Source: Bretschneidera sinensis (taxonomy: Eukaryota > Streptophyta > Magnoliopsida > Brassicales > Akaniaceae). From it: 64,000 bases of DNA. Below the pieces are notes generated by a model, which was given only the letters and a program-made list of their open reading frames with translations, ran no database searches and was not told the DNA's origin. The translations under genes were made by a program, and so were the position numbers. The stretch lies in the NCBI GenBank assembly GCA_023935145.1, contig CM043699.1, positions 67,620,638 through 67,684,637 of the forward strand, in the 5' to 3' direction. The first letter of the stretch is position 1; the number at the start of each line of letters is the position of its first letter. Of this stretch, positions 22,346 through 33,645 are shown piece by piece.

Positions 22346-23492
22346 AAAACTAATCCTCCATGTCATCATCCTCTTCTTCATTCTCTTCATTTTCTTCATT
22401 CTCTTCACCTGCCTCAAGAGTTGGATCAAAAAATGAACCCAAATAGGGTGGCAAAGTGGGAAAATGATCCATGTCACAAGCAGTGGTGGAGGCAATGTGT
22501 TGGTACATCTGACCAAAAGAAGAGTACACTCCCGCTTGATAATCGACTTGCCTAGCCAAGAATCGTTCCTAACAATCAAACCTATCATGCAAGATTTTCT
22601 GATGCTCGTCAACATGACTCTCTAAACGCTCAAGGCGCTTTGCAATAGTGAAATACCTAGGGGAGGAGGGGCTATAATCGCCGCTCTCTCTCCCAGAACT
22701 GGCGGCCTTGAGGTTTTAATCATATTAAGCATGTTATCATCGATGGGCTTCTTAGGTTGCTAGGCCTCCTTATTAGGACTGTACTGGACTCCAGCTTGGA
22801 TGCATAATTGGGTAATTAAGGAAGGGAAGTACAATCCACGCTTTTGTTCCATATTGTGTATGATAGAATTAAATATGATCTGGCCCACATCAATAGTCAG
22901 GCCCATCAAAATAGAATAAATCAGCACCGCTCTCTCTACAGTAAGGTCACTATAGTGTGAAGCAGGCATCAATCTCTGACATACAAAATATTGCCAAGCT
23001 CGAGCATTGACAGTCAGAGAAGTACCGGGAAAGGTTATAGGGGTATCACACGTCATTTTCCATGCAGTGCCCGGAATACAGAGAGTATTGCAAATTTCTT
23101 CATAGTTAATATTAGATTCATGCATTATACTAATTGTTTTCTATGTTAGGGAGCCCATAGAATCTATTGATAGCTGTGCTTCTAAAAGAAATTGTTTTGT
23201 CCCTCACTCTCACCTTACCATTTCTATGTTCTTCTGCATTAACATAGAATTCTCTAACCACATTTGTGAGGGAATGAGATGGTTGGCTAGCAAATGTACC
23301 CCAATGCCTATCAATAATCATTCTATACAAGGTTAGGTTTGCTCTCTCTGTGATATTAAATCCTCTCTCATGAATGGGTTTTCTAGTGTGCATCATCCTA
23401 ATATATCTCTTATTAGCCTAAAAACTAACAAATTTACTCTCATCATATTCTTGAGGTTGTTTCCCCCCTTGCCTCTTAGTCTTAGGGGCCAT
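22346..23492 (-). pseudogene. Element C env-like ORF (putative plant transposon protein type)
   Basis: The minus-strand ATG at 23492 gives MAPKTKRQGGKQPQEYDESK, then one stop. The domain continues as RKPIHERGFNI, RHWGTFASQP, VVREFYVNAEEHRNGKVRVR and INRFYGLPNIENN (to about 23130), shifts by one base, and goes on with NARAWQYFVCQRLMPASHYSDL, ERAVLIYSILMGLTIDVGQII and LYFPSLITQLCIQAGV (to about 22760). After two further stops comes a LERLESHVDEHQ segment and an acidic tail of Glu/Asp (22346-22420). This is the clearest copy in the window of the plant retroelement ORF called env-like in Athila elements. There is no gag or pol in C. No signal peptide or strong membrane segment is evident, so envelope function is not supported. 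Confidence 0.75.
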
Positions 23493-24403
23493 TTGAATCA
23501 AATATATAGAATAATAGAACTAATTCAAAATCAACCACCCAAATAGCACAAATGAACAACAAAGAGAAGAAATTTGCCTTACTTGATGCCCAAAGATGGA
23601 GAGAAGGAAGAGTTCCCACCAATTTGATATCTTCTTAAAAAGCCCAAAATCTTCTTAGAACCAAGTTTTTTGGAGAAATTTTAAACAAAATCTGCAATAG
23701 GAGTGAACAATTCTTCAAAAAATGGTGTTAGAATCATGAAATAGTGAGAAAAAGAGTTGGTTAAGGGAGAGAGGATGGGAGAGAGGTGAGTGTGCTGTTG
23801 TTTTTGTGAAAGAATAAATGAAAAAGAAGGCTGCCAAATTCGTTTATAAAGTGTAAATTTAGGGTTTCATTTTTTCAATTCCCAGGTGGGCGTCGCGGCT
23901 TGGGCCTAGGCGCGGTGCGGCGCGCACACTGGGCTGGGCTTAGGACGCACTGGAGGGCGAGGTGTGTATGGTGTTGGGCCGCAGCGCGCACACTGGGCTG
24001 GGACTAGGACACACTGGAGGGTGAGGCATGTATGGTGTGGGGTCACAGCATGCACACTGGTTCAAATTGGGCTTGCTATGAGGTGAGGCGCCAGATGGGC
24101 CGGGCCAAAGCGCGACCTGGGCTGAAAACTTGATTTGTTTGCTAGGAAGAAATAATCAGTAACATGGATATAAAAATGCAATCAAAAAATAACTAAAAAT
24201 AAACCTAAGACTAAAAACTAAATAAAATCAAGCTAAAAATTAAAAATTAAAACTAAGTTAGACTAAACTAAAAACAAAAATCCTAAATTAACAATGGATA
24301 TAAAATTAAACTAGTATATAGTGGAACGAAAGTACCCGAATACGAAGCATAAACCGGGGCCACCAAAGAGATTTCTTCGGGGTTGATTATCACCAAAACA
24401 TAA
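23493..24403 (-). other. Element C leader with GC-rich tandem repeat
   Basis: Between the env-like ORF and the right LTR. At about 23915-24075 there are two to three copies of a roughly 66-bp GC-rich unit (GGGCCGCAGCGCGCACACTG, ACTGGAGGGTGAGGC). The rest is A-rich. A primer site next to the LTR could not be matched with confidence: on the minus strand TTTTGGTGATAATCAACCCC follows the LTR end. Confidence 0.5.
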
Positions 24404-25896
24404 TGCGGTATTGTAGTAGAGCTTTGGGGTGTCGATTCCACAGGGAAACAAACTAATTACAAAAGAAGGTGTAAACCTCAACATAAACGATAAAAGTTAA
24501 AGTGACAAAATCTGAATTGTTGATTGTGTGAAAATTGTGTAAATAATTGATGGATAATATAATAAAAAAAAACTACAAGGTTCTGAAAATCTTCCCTAGG
24601 TTTGTTGCCCTAATTCTAACTTGATTCAGTTGTTTTTATCTCGATTGCAAGTTTCACATCCCAAACAGGCAATCGGCAAATATTCAATTAAGGCGCATGT
24701 ATAAACCCTAATGTAATTGATATGAATTATTCTTTATTTTCAAGCACACATGATCTAACTTATAAATTATCAAAAGACGACGATATATCTAAATGATAAT
24801 ACCACAGCAATGAACAAATCTATAAAAGAGATCTACCGGACTCAATCACACCCAAGCAAATACACATAAGAAGAGCATGACTAGACTTATATGGAAAAGA
24901 AGCATGCAATCACCGGACTAATAAGAAATCTACTAATTAAATTAAAGAATAAAACATAACAATGTTTAATGAAAATAATACCAAACTACAACTGAATCAT
25001 ATAAAGGAAAATAAGAACAACTACACCTAGGGATTCATCCCTTCGCCTTGCTTGGAGACTAGCTGGCCATGGGGCTCATGCTTCCTCGAGTTGCCTCCGG
25101 CCTCTCAACCATCATCTCCCCCTTGGTAGAGAAAGCTTCGGCAATTCCCAGGCTTACCCTCCAAAAGTACTTTTTTGGATTCCTCCTAAGGGCCCTCTGG
25201 ATTGCTCCTAAAGGCCCTCTGGATTCACTTTCTGATGATCTCAGATTCTCCGATCATCTTTAAAGCTGAAGTGGAGTAGGCCTTTTATAGGGAAATACCA
25301 CGAGTGCAATGTGTTTCCAATCCGATGTGGGATGTGGAATATAGAAATGTGTTTCCAACCGATGTGGGATGTGGGATTTAAGCCTTCACATGCCCTTCAC
25401 GCTGAAATCCCGCACAGCCTGACCTTTGTCTACTTAAACTGCCATAACTTTCTCTACAAAAATAATTTTTATGAACCATAAAATTCTCCAGAAAATAGAC
25501 TTCCGGATCTTTCTAAGCATATATGGCTCATCTCCTGGTTCTTCTTGTATCAATACAGTTTAATTTGAAAAGATGATTGATCTGTACGGGCAATTCTGGC
25601 AATTTAGTGAAACTCCTTTCCAGTGCGGGCAGCAGCTATTGCTCTTTTAAGCCCTCCATCTTGTCCTTCCAGAAGCATTCCTTCACTCTAGTATGCCTCG
25701 AGTCTTTGTGCCTCAAGCAATGATAACTTTTCCTCCTCTTTTGAGCTTAAAGTACATGAAAATGCACCGAAATAGATCAATGATCCAAGAATGATACTTT
25801 AGAGTTGTTAACGTATAAAAGTGCAATTAAAACCTAAATCAACCCTAAAATGATAACAATTAAGTACTGTTAAGATACATTTTATGACTCTCATCA
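24404..25896 (-). repeat. LTR shared between C and D (minus strand)
   Basis: TGATGAGAGTC at 25896 down to about 24404, 1493 bp. To its right lies the D purine tract (AGTTGGGGG) and 3' region homologous to C's, and to its left the C leader. It therefore serves as 5' LTR of C and 3' LTR of D. Its U3 middle carries one 185-bp cassette (about 25412-25615) and TATA CTATAAAA (25283-25290), both of E/N type and absent from the C 3' LTR. Confidence 0.7.
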
Positions 25897-28331
25897 CAAC
25901 CCCCAACTAACTTATTGCTAGCCCCTAGCAATTCAAGCGAAAACAAGAGATGAATTCTACGGAGGGAATCAAAGTAAATGAAAAGCAATATTAGTGTTAA
26001 CCAAGAGTAATTCACATTTTGTCTCAAAAATTACACATAACGCACGACCCATTTTGAATTCAACTTTGTCTTTGATGGTCAAGTCGAACTCCTGCAAAAG
26101 CAAAATCCAACATATCAAACGGGCCTTAGCATCCGTTTTTGAAAAAAGAAATTTAAGGGTGGAGTGATCTGTAAATATAGTGATTGGTGAACCAATCAAA
26201 TAAGATCGAAATTTATCCAATGCGAATACTATAGCTAGTAATTCTTTCTAGATTGTGGTGTACATCATTTGAGAATGATTCAATGTTCTACTAGCATAAT
26301 AAATAGCAAATAGTTTTCCTTCCTTTCTTTGTCCTAAAACAGCCCCACAACATAGTCACTAGCATCACACATAATTTCAAAAGGCAAAGTAAAGTCAGGT
26401 GATTGCATAATAGGGGCGGTTGTAAGCTTAGAGATTAGTGTCCTAGAGGCTTACTCATATTCAAGGCTCCATTTAAACTCAGTATCCTTTGTCAAAAGGT
26501 TACATAGGGGTCTAAAGATAGCACTGAAATTTTGAATGAACCTTCTAGAAAACCCAGCATGCCCTAAGAGAGACCTAATATCTTTAATATTCTTAGGAGT
26601 GGGTAGTCTAGAGATCAATTCGATTTTCGATTTATCTACTTCTATCCCTTTTTCAGACACCATGTGGCTCAAGACTATTCCGGAAGACACCATAAAATGG
26701 CACTTCTCCCAATTAAGCACAAGCCCCTTTTCTTCACACCTGCACAAAACATTTTTCAGATTAGATAAACATGAATCAAACGAAGTTCCAAACACGGTTA
26801 AATCATCGATATACACTTCTACACATTTTTCAACCATGTCACTGAAAATACTCATCATGCATCTTTGAAAAGGAGCCGGTGCATTACACAAACCAAAGGG
26901 CATTCTTCGAAAAGCAAAAGTACCAAAATAGCAAGTAAAAGTGGTATTCTCTTGACCCTCTAAGGCAATTCCTATTTGGTAGTATCTCGAATACCCATCC
27001 AAAAAACAGTAAAAAGGATGGCCAGCCACCCGTTCCAGAATTTGATCTATGAATGGTAGGGGAAAATGATCTTTCCGAGTAGCCGAATTAAGTTTCCTAT
27101 AGTCTATGCACATTTGCCACCCAGTCACTACCTTAGTTAGTACTAGCACTCCATTCTCATTTTCTACCATGGTCACCCCAGCTTTCTTAGGAACTACTTA
27201 GGTTGGACTAACCCACTTACTATCCGATATTGGATATATAATTGCCGTATCCAACAACTTTAAGACTTATTTCTTAACTACCTCTTTCATAGTTGGATTT
27301 AGCTTTCTTTGTGAGTCTCTACGAGGGTTAGCTCCTTCTTCTAGATAAATCCTATGGGAACAAATTAAGAGGCTAACACCTTTTATGTTGACCATAGTCC
27401 AACCTAATGCAGATTTATGCTCTCTTAACAAATTTAACAATTGATCACATTGCACATCATTAAGTTCGGAGGAAATAATAACTAAAAAGGTATCACCTGG
27501 GCCTATGAAAGCATATTTGAGACCTTTGGGCGGCAGAGCTAAATTAGGCATTGGTGTCTCCTCGGAAGAGGGTTTGGGTGCCTCCCTTTCTTTAGGAAAC
27601 TCCTCAAAGCATGGCTGCCATGATTTCTTCATAAATCCCTACGACTTATCAAAAACTTCAACAACATTAACAGCATGGGGATAAAATAGAAGAATCATCA
27701 AAATCAAGATTATTAAAAAGGAATTCCAAAAAGTTGGAATTATCTTTAATGTACTCATCCTCCAAAATAAGCTCATCAATCATGTAAGTGTCAAAACACT
27801 CATCCTCTTCATGTGGCTGCCTTGACATTCGAAAAACATTCACCTCTAGAGTCATATTTCCAAATGATAATGTCATTAGGCCATTCCTACAATTAATGAG
27901 GGCATTGACGATGTCTAGGAATGGTCTTCGAAGTATCAAAGGAATTTTTGACTCCGTATTCACAATAGAGATGGTATCTAAAACCAAAAAGTCAACAGGA
28001 TAATAGAATTTGTCAATTTGCAATAAAATGTCTTCTACAATACCTCTTCGTTTTCTTACCGATCGATCCACGAATTGAAGTACCACGAAGGTTGGTTTGA
28101 TCTCACCTAGACCGAGCTGCAAGTAGATGGAGTATGGCATGAGGTTTACACTAGCCCCCAAATCTAGCAATGCTTGCCCACAAGATTTGTTTCCAATTTG
28201 GCAAATACCGCACTCAGGCGGTGTCGTGCTATCAATTACCGCACTCGCTTGCTCCGTTAAAAAAACGGTTTTCTTCACATTGTGCCTCCTCTTGAGTATG
28301 CATAGATCCTTAATGACTTTATCATAGTTGG
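25897..28331 (-). mobile_element. Element D internal fragment (Athila-like protease, RT, RNase H)
   Basis: Minus strand. The left 140 bp repeat the C 3' region including GGGGCTAGCAATAAG. At about 26040 this joins directly to the RNase H, so integrase and the env position are deleted. The right end is cut at 28331 by the E LTR; gag and a 5' LTR are missing. Confidence 0.75.
26040..28331 (-). pseudogene. pol: Element D protease-RT-RNase H
   Basis: On the minus strand: protease region 28331-27667 with LLDLGASVNLMPYS (Asp kept) and IPLILRRPFLD; linker 27632-27267 with LPPKGLKYAFIGP and LNPTMKEVVKK; RT 27176-26451 with [35 protein letters not shown] and catalytic VYIDDLTVFG; RNase H with CDASDYVVGAVLGQRK and [13 protein letters not shown], broken off after LTIKDK where the DHLSRL end is expected. 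Stops occur near 27200, 26455 and 26240. It differs from A and E in the RT signature (IDDL against MDDF) and is a separate family. Confidence 0.85.
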
Positions 28332-29716
28332 TGTTGTGAGTTTTAAATTACTCACAAGCGCACGAGTCGTTTGCAATATAGTGTTGTGCAAGTGCAAGGT
28401 CGAATCCACAGGGAATTGCGTTGTGAAAATGTAATTTTATCTAAATTAAACTTATCTTAACCTAGTTCCGAATTTTTGAATTATATTTTTGCAAAAGAAA
28501 TATAAACTTAAACCAAATTTTTTTAAAAGCAAATGATAAATAGACTAAGGTTTCTGAATCCACCCCACCGAAGTTAAGCATAAATCTCAATGTTCTAACA
28601 ATAGCCTATCAAAACATTCCATGAATCCAACTTAAGACAAAAAACAACGAATATCCCGATTAAACCAAAAGCATCCAATGTATCCGCTTTTAACAAATCA
28701 CAAAGGAAATCCAATTTAATCGAAAACAATTCGATGTATCTATCAGATGAAACACAAGGAATATCAACAGAACAATTTAAACACAATCAATCATAAGATT
28801 CTACTCAAATAATTGACAGAACATTTATACTAAAACATCAGAAACAAAACTAAAACTAATATGCCAAACAACGGCGAGGCTTCATCTTCAACCTTATTTA
28901 AAGATTCTAGCCACTCATAGTTATGAAACTACAGTTCATAATAAAAGTGCTAAACATTTAAACTAAACAAAACAAAATGAAAAGAAATATTTACTATACA
29001 AGGGAGAAATTCCACTTGCTGATGGGCGGCGCTTCCCTTCGTGGTAGCAAAGACTTCGGGGTCCACCAGAATACTAGCAGACGTCCACCGGATTACACCA
29101 AATGGCTCAGGAATTGCACACCAAAGACGAAGTGAAGGGGGGCTTATATAGGGAAACATCACAAGTGCAATGTGTTTCCAATCCGATGTGGGATACTGCA
29201 GATATCCAGCTTTTGCTCTTTGACCTTTGTCTACTAAAACTGCCATAACTTTCTCTAGAAAAATCATTTTATTGATCCGTAAAATTCACCAGAAAATAGA
29301 CATCCGGATCTTTCCAAGCATATATGGCTCATCTCCTGGTTCTTCCTGAATCAATATAGTTAAATCCTCGAAAATGGCTGATCTGTCACGCTGAAATCAT
29401 GCATAGCGTGACCTTTGTCCACTAAAACTGCCATAACTTTCTCTAGAAAAATCATTTTATTGATCCGTAAAATTCCTCAAAAAATAGATATCCGGATATT
29501 TCCAAGCATATATGGCTCATCTCCTGGTTCTTCCTGAATCAATACCGTTAAATCCTCGAAAATGGCTGATCTGTACGAGCAATTCTGGCAATTTAGTGAA
29601 ACTCCTTTCCAAGCTTATAAACCTGTAAAACAACGAAAAACAACTCAAAGTAACGAATTCTTAAGCTAACAAATGTAAATTAAGGGGCGAAAATATGCAA
29701 TATTTTTCACTCATCA
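28332..29716 (-). repeat. Element E 3' LTR
   Basis: Plus-strand limits are TGTTGTGAG (28332) and ACTCATCA (29716), giving TG...CA on the minus strand, 1385 bp. It has two copies of the 185-bp cassette (about 29217-29610), a TATA box in CCCTATATAAGCC (about 29144-29151) and the R/U5 shared with A, F and N. It is followed by the E purine tract. Confidence 0.87.
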
Positions 29717-31009
29717 AATACCCCCAAACTTACATTTTGCTAGTCCCTTAGCAAAACAAAATAAATAAATAAATAAAAAATAAAACTAAATGGAAAACAA
29801 AGAACATAAAGATAAGTTCATTACTCATGGTATCCAAAAATTTAAGGAGCACTCAAAATCATGAAATTCATTGATGAGCAAGCTTAAAAAATCTAACCCA
29901 TCTTCACAATGAATAGAAATGTTAAAATCTAATTACTTACAAAAGGCAGGTTAAGGCATCACAAGTCTGATACTGTGTAAAGTGAATTAGTATATAAAAA
30001 TGAAGCTTCCAAATAATTCCAATGTGTAAGGTCTCCATGTCTCAAGATTCAACAAATTTTCCATCATAATGAACGAAAATGGCATAGTTTTTATTTTCTT
30101 CTCTTTTTTTTTTAAATAAGGCTCTGCTATGTTTAGTTCCCTTAAGCTTTCTAATTGACCCATGTATCGAGTGTTGAGTTAATGACTCCCAAACCATATG
30201 GTTTTAGGGCATTAGGTGTAAAGACACCCCTAAGGACTTACTAACTCGAGTAAAAAAGGCTACGAAATTAGACTGGCCTTAATACTACCAAACAAAATTC
30301 CTACATTTTGACGTGAACACTCACTGCTTACTGAGGCAAGAGGTCCAGTTACTCAGTGGAAAGTTTATTTATGATCATCAAATTTTTTTTTTTTTCATGC
30401 CAAAGTGTTTATCCAACAAGTCATCCAGTTTCAGTTAAGATAAGGAAGCGTACACATTAAAATCACATGTCATACCTCACACAATTTGTGCTAATGTGCT
30501 CGTGTTAGATTAGATCAAACATGTGAATTCTCAAATGCCTAAAGTAAGTAACTAAATTTTAAAACTTTATCACCAGATCATGTGTTCAAAATTTTAAGCT
30601 TACCAATGACATCATATCACAGAAAATGTTTAGATCAATCAAAATTTCAAAATAACATGAGTATGCATTTTTTTTTTAAATAAAGAAAAACAACAACAAA
30701 TTAGGAAAAAGTGTATGAAATGTGTCTCCCATACCCCCAAACTTAAATTACACATTGACCCCAATGTGTGAATAATATGGAAAGAGCTGACCTGGGATAT
30801 GGAGAACTATCTAGACTGGTATGGCTCATAGCATACTCCCAAACTTGATCTGAAGTACGCTTTGTCCCTGAAAAATAAAGACTGGAAAACAAAAAATACT
30901 GGAAACAAACATTAATCATAAATATGTACAATAATAAATAAACAAAAAGAATAAGCTGTGGGGTGCCTCCCATGAGCGCTAAGTTTAACGTCTTCAGCCA
31001 GACCCAACA
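29717..31009 (-). other. Element E 3' noncoding region
   Basis: Minus-strand copy of the A 3' module: post-ORF box (about 30957-30985), 8-bp hairpin ACACATTG/CAATGTGT (30750-30769) with AAGTTTGGGGGTATGG, the CACTGAGTAACTGG block (about 30297-30362), the TTAGGG/CCCTAA block (30178-30258; the AAACCA inverted repeat is altered), GGGACTAGCAAAATG and the purine tract at the LTR. Confidence 0.75.
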
Positions 31010-31405
31010 TTAGTAATCGTGCCCAACTAAACACTCCACCATCTGATCAATAAATGGGAGTGAAAAATGATCCTTCAGTGTGGTAGCATTCAACTTACGG
31101 TAGTCTAGACACATTCTCCATCGTGACTGCACTCGAGTTGGAACCAACTCGTCGTCTTTATTTATTACTACAGTCAATCTAGCCTGTTTTGGCACGACAT
31201 GAATCGGGCTCACCCACTCGCTATCAAAGATTGGATAAAGGATCAGAACCTCTTGTATAGCTGGGTTGAGCCCTCTTTGTGGCTCCTTCAATGGCTTGGT
31301 ATTCTCCTCAAAATGTAACTTGTGCATCACCACTGAGGGGCTTATCCCCTTGATATCCTCAATAGTCCAGCCGATAGCTTCATTGTGCTCTCTTAAAACG
31401 TCCAA
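31010..31405 (-). pseudogene. pol: Element E RT N-terminal stub
   Basis: Minus strand, open from 31405 to 31010: IGWTIEDIKGISPSVVMHK, DSEWVSPIHVVPK, CLDYRKLNATTLKDHFSLPF and FIDQMVECLVGHDY. It stops before the catalytic Asp residues, where the sequence jumps to the 3' noncoding region. The encoded segment closely parallels the start of A pol, so E is a deleted relative of A. Confidence 0.85.
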
Positions 31406-31417
31406 TAATTTATCCTC

Positions 31418-32611
31418 TTAAGCATAAACCAAATTTGAAGCTGTAATCACACGCAAAGAATCTACTGGACCTAGGAACTTATACTTAAGATTGTCCGGTA
31501 AAGGCTTAAGTTCCTTCTTGGGGGGTTCAGGTGTTGTGGTTTCCTCCGTCTCACTGATCTTTTGTGGAGCAGACTCTAAAGTAGCATTTGCTTGCTCAAA
31601 CAACTTATCCAAATCCAAATCCTCTTCAAATTGAGCAAAGCATGCCTCCAGGGGGTCCTCAATGCGTGACTCATCCATAGTCTCCTCCGTCTCACTGCTC
31701 TTCTGAGGGGCAGACTCCAAGATAATAGTTGCTTGCTCACGTAGCTTATCTAAATCCAAATCCTCTCCAAACTGAGCAAAGTATGCCTCCAAAATGTCCT
31801 CATACTCCCCTTCTTTCTTGGGCGCTTGTAATCTCTCATGGTAAGGTGCTTTAGGTAAAAATGACCTAGGGAGATCCTTAACAATAGGTGTGGCTGTAGA
31901 TGGCTCAGCATCTCTCTTTTCTTTGTTGCCACTTTCTTGCCCTTGTATAGGAGTTGATAAATTTCCATCCGCAAACTATTCCTTCGGGTTAGGATCAGGT
32001 TAACTGGGGAACTTTTTGTTCTCTCCTTCACCCAAGTGACTTGTGATTTGACCCATTTGACTCTCTAGCTTGGCAATCACTTGGGTGTTTACTATTGTTG
32101 CACTCCTCACTTCACTCATAGATTGGCTAGTCGTTTTCATGAAATCATTGAGAGCGTCCTCCAATGATTGTAAAACCGACGCTGGCGCTTGAATAGGAGC
32201 TTGGTAAGCGGGTGATGGTGCTGGATAGGTTGAGTGACCATAACTTGGAATTGGTGGAGGAAATTCTGGAGGGTATTGATTGTGAGCATGATAAGGGGCT
32301 CCTCCCTGATTCATCAGTTGGTTATGCTCCCATGAAAAATTAGAGTGGTTCCACCACCCTGGATTGTATGTTTCGGAGTAAGATCCATTTGATTGCCAAC
32401 AACAGTCATCGAAAGCATTCGTTTGTTCCATGGCATACTCGGCAAAAGCCAGCATTGAGGAACAATTCTGTGCTAAATGCATAGGACTAGCACAGATGGA
32501 ACAGATATCAACATTGAATGTATGGCTGTTCTGATGGACTGATCGGTCATCCTCATGAAATCCTTGAGGGCGTCCTCTAAAGATTGTGAAACTGGTGTTG
32601 GATTCATCCAC
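31418..32611 (-). pseudogene. gag: Element E gag C-terminus and linker
   Basis: Minus strand, in two frames. 32611-32000 has a zinc knuckle (CSICASPMHLAQNC, near 32515), NPGWWNHSNFSW and a Pro/Gln/Ala-rich stretch, then LESQMGQITSHLGE. 32031-31418 carries an acidic duplicated segment: EAYFAQFGEDLDLDKLREQA and EACFAQFEEDLDLDKLFEQA are two copies 120 to 130 bp apart. It ends at ELKPLPDNLKYKFLGP, which in this lineage precedes RT. The capsid half of gag is missing. Confidence 0.78.
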
Positions 32612-32797
32612 ATTTTTGTTCTCTCTTTTTTTTTAATTCATTTTATTTATTTTTTTGAGCAATTGTAAATAAAATAAAATCAAATCAAAATTAAAATCAA
32701 AATCAAAATCAAAATTAAAATTATAAAAATAAAACAAAAATGCTAACTAAACTAGTAGAAAAATAAAATCAATTCAGACAAAAATTTCACAAACAAA
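32612..32797 (-). other. A-rich leader of element E
   Basis: Low-complexity runs of AAAATCAAAATCAAAATT type between the primer site and the gag fragment. No coding. Confidence 0.5.
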
Positions 32798-32803
32798 ACA
32801 ATT

Positions 32804-32820
32804 CCCCGGCAACGGCGCCA
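32804..32820 (-). other. Element E primer-binding site, exact tRNA-Asp match
   Basis: Plus strand CCCCGGCAACGGCGCCA equals the 3' end of plant tRNA-Asp with CCA, so the minus strand is the perfect complement. It lies six bases from the LTR end. Confidence 0.85.
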
Positions 32821-32826
32821 AAAACT

Positions 32827-33645
32827 TGTTGTGAGTTTTAAATTACTCGCAAGTGCACGAGTCGTTTGCAATATAGTGTTGTGCAAGTGTGAGGTCGAAT
32901 CCACAGGGAATTGCATTGTGAAAATGTAATTTTATCTAAACTAAACTTATCTTAACCTAGTTCCGAATTTTTGAATTGTATTTTTGCAAAAGAAATATAA
33001 ACTTAAACCAAATTGTTTTAAAAGCAAATGATAAATAGACTAAGGTTTCTGAATCCACCCCACCGAAGTTAAGCATATATTTCAATGTTCTAACAATAGC
33101 CTATCAAAACATTCCATGAATCCAACTTAAGACAAAAAACAACGAATATCCCGATTAAACCAAAAGCATCCAATGTATCCGCTTTTAACAAATCACAAAG
33201 GAAATCCATTTTAATCGAAAATGATTCGATGTATCCATCAGATGAAACACAAGGAATATCCAACAGAATAATTTAAACACAATCAATCATAAGATTCTAC
33301 TCAAATAATTGACAGAACATTTATACTAAAACATCAGAAACAAGACTGAAACTAATATGCCAAACAACGACGAGGCTTCATCTTCAACCTTAGTTAAAGA
33401 TTCTAGCCACTCATAGTTATGAAACTATAGTTCATAATAAAAGTGCTAAACATTTAAACTAAACAAAACAAAATTAAAAGAAATATTTACTATATAAGGG
33501 AGAAATTCCACTTGCTGATGGGCGGCGCTTCCCCTCGTGGTAGCAACGCCTTCGGGGTCCACCAGAATGCTAGAAGACGTCCACCGGATTACACCAAAGA
33601 TGAAATGAAGGGGGGCTTATATAAGGAAACATCACAAGTGCAGTG
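32827..33645 (-). repeat. Element E 5' LTR, truncated
   Basis: Aligns with 28332 to about 29170 of the E 3' LTR, then stops at 33645 within the U3 near the TATA region. F gag sequence follows without a gap, so the U3 with its 185-bp cassettes is lost. Confidence 0.85.

Larger units (their letters stand above)
28332..33645 (-). mobile_element. Element E: internally deleted Athila-like element (minus strand)
   Basis: 3' LTR 28332-29716, 3' noncoding region, RT stub, gag/protease fragments, exact tRNA-Asp primer site and a truncated 5' LTR. The RT stub resembles A at the protein level. Two deletions are visible: pol from the middle of RT onward (near 31010), and the N-terminal half of gag (near 32611). 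No target duplication is found: GTTGG lies left of it and the right end is recombined with F. Confidence 0.82.

Noticed and set aside
22196..22615. 139-codon minus-strand frame rich in Phe and Leu with apparent membrane segments
   Set aside because: It is an out-of-frame reading of the end of the C env-like ORF and the adjacent T-rich noncoding sequence.
32804..32820. tRNA-Asp gene
   Set aside because: Only the 3' 17 bases match, next to an LTR; no cloverleaf upstream. It is a primer-binding site.
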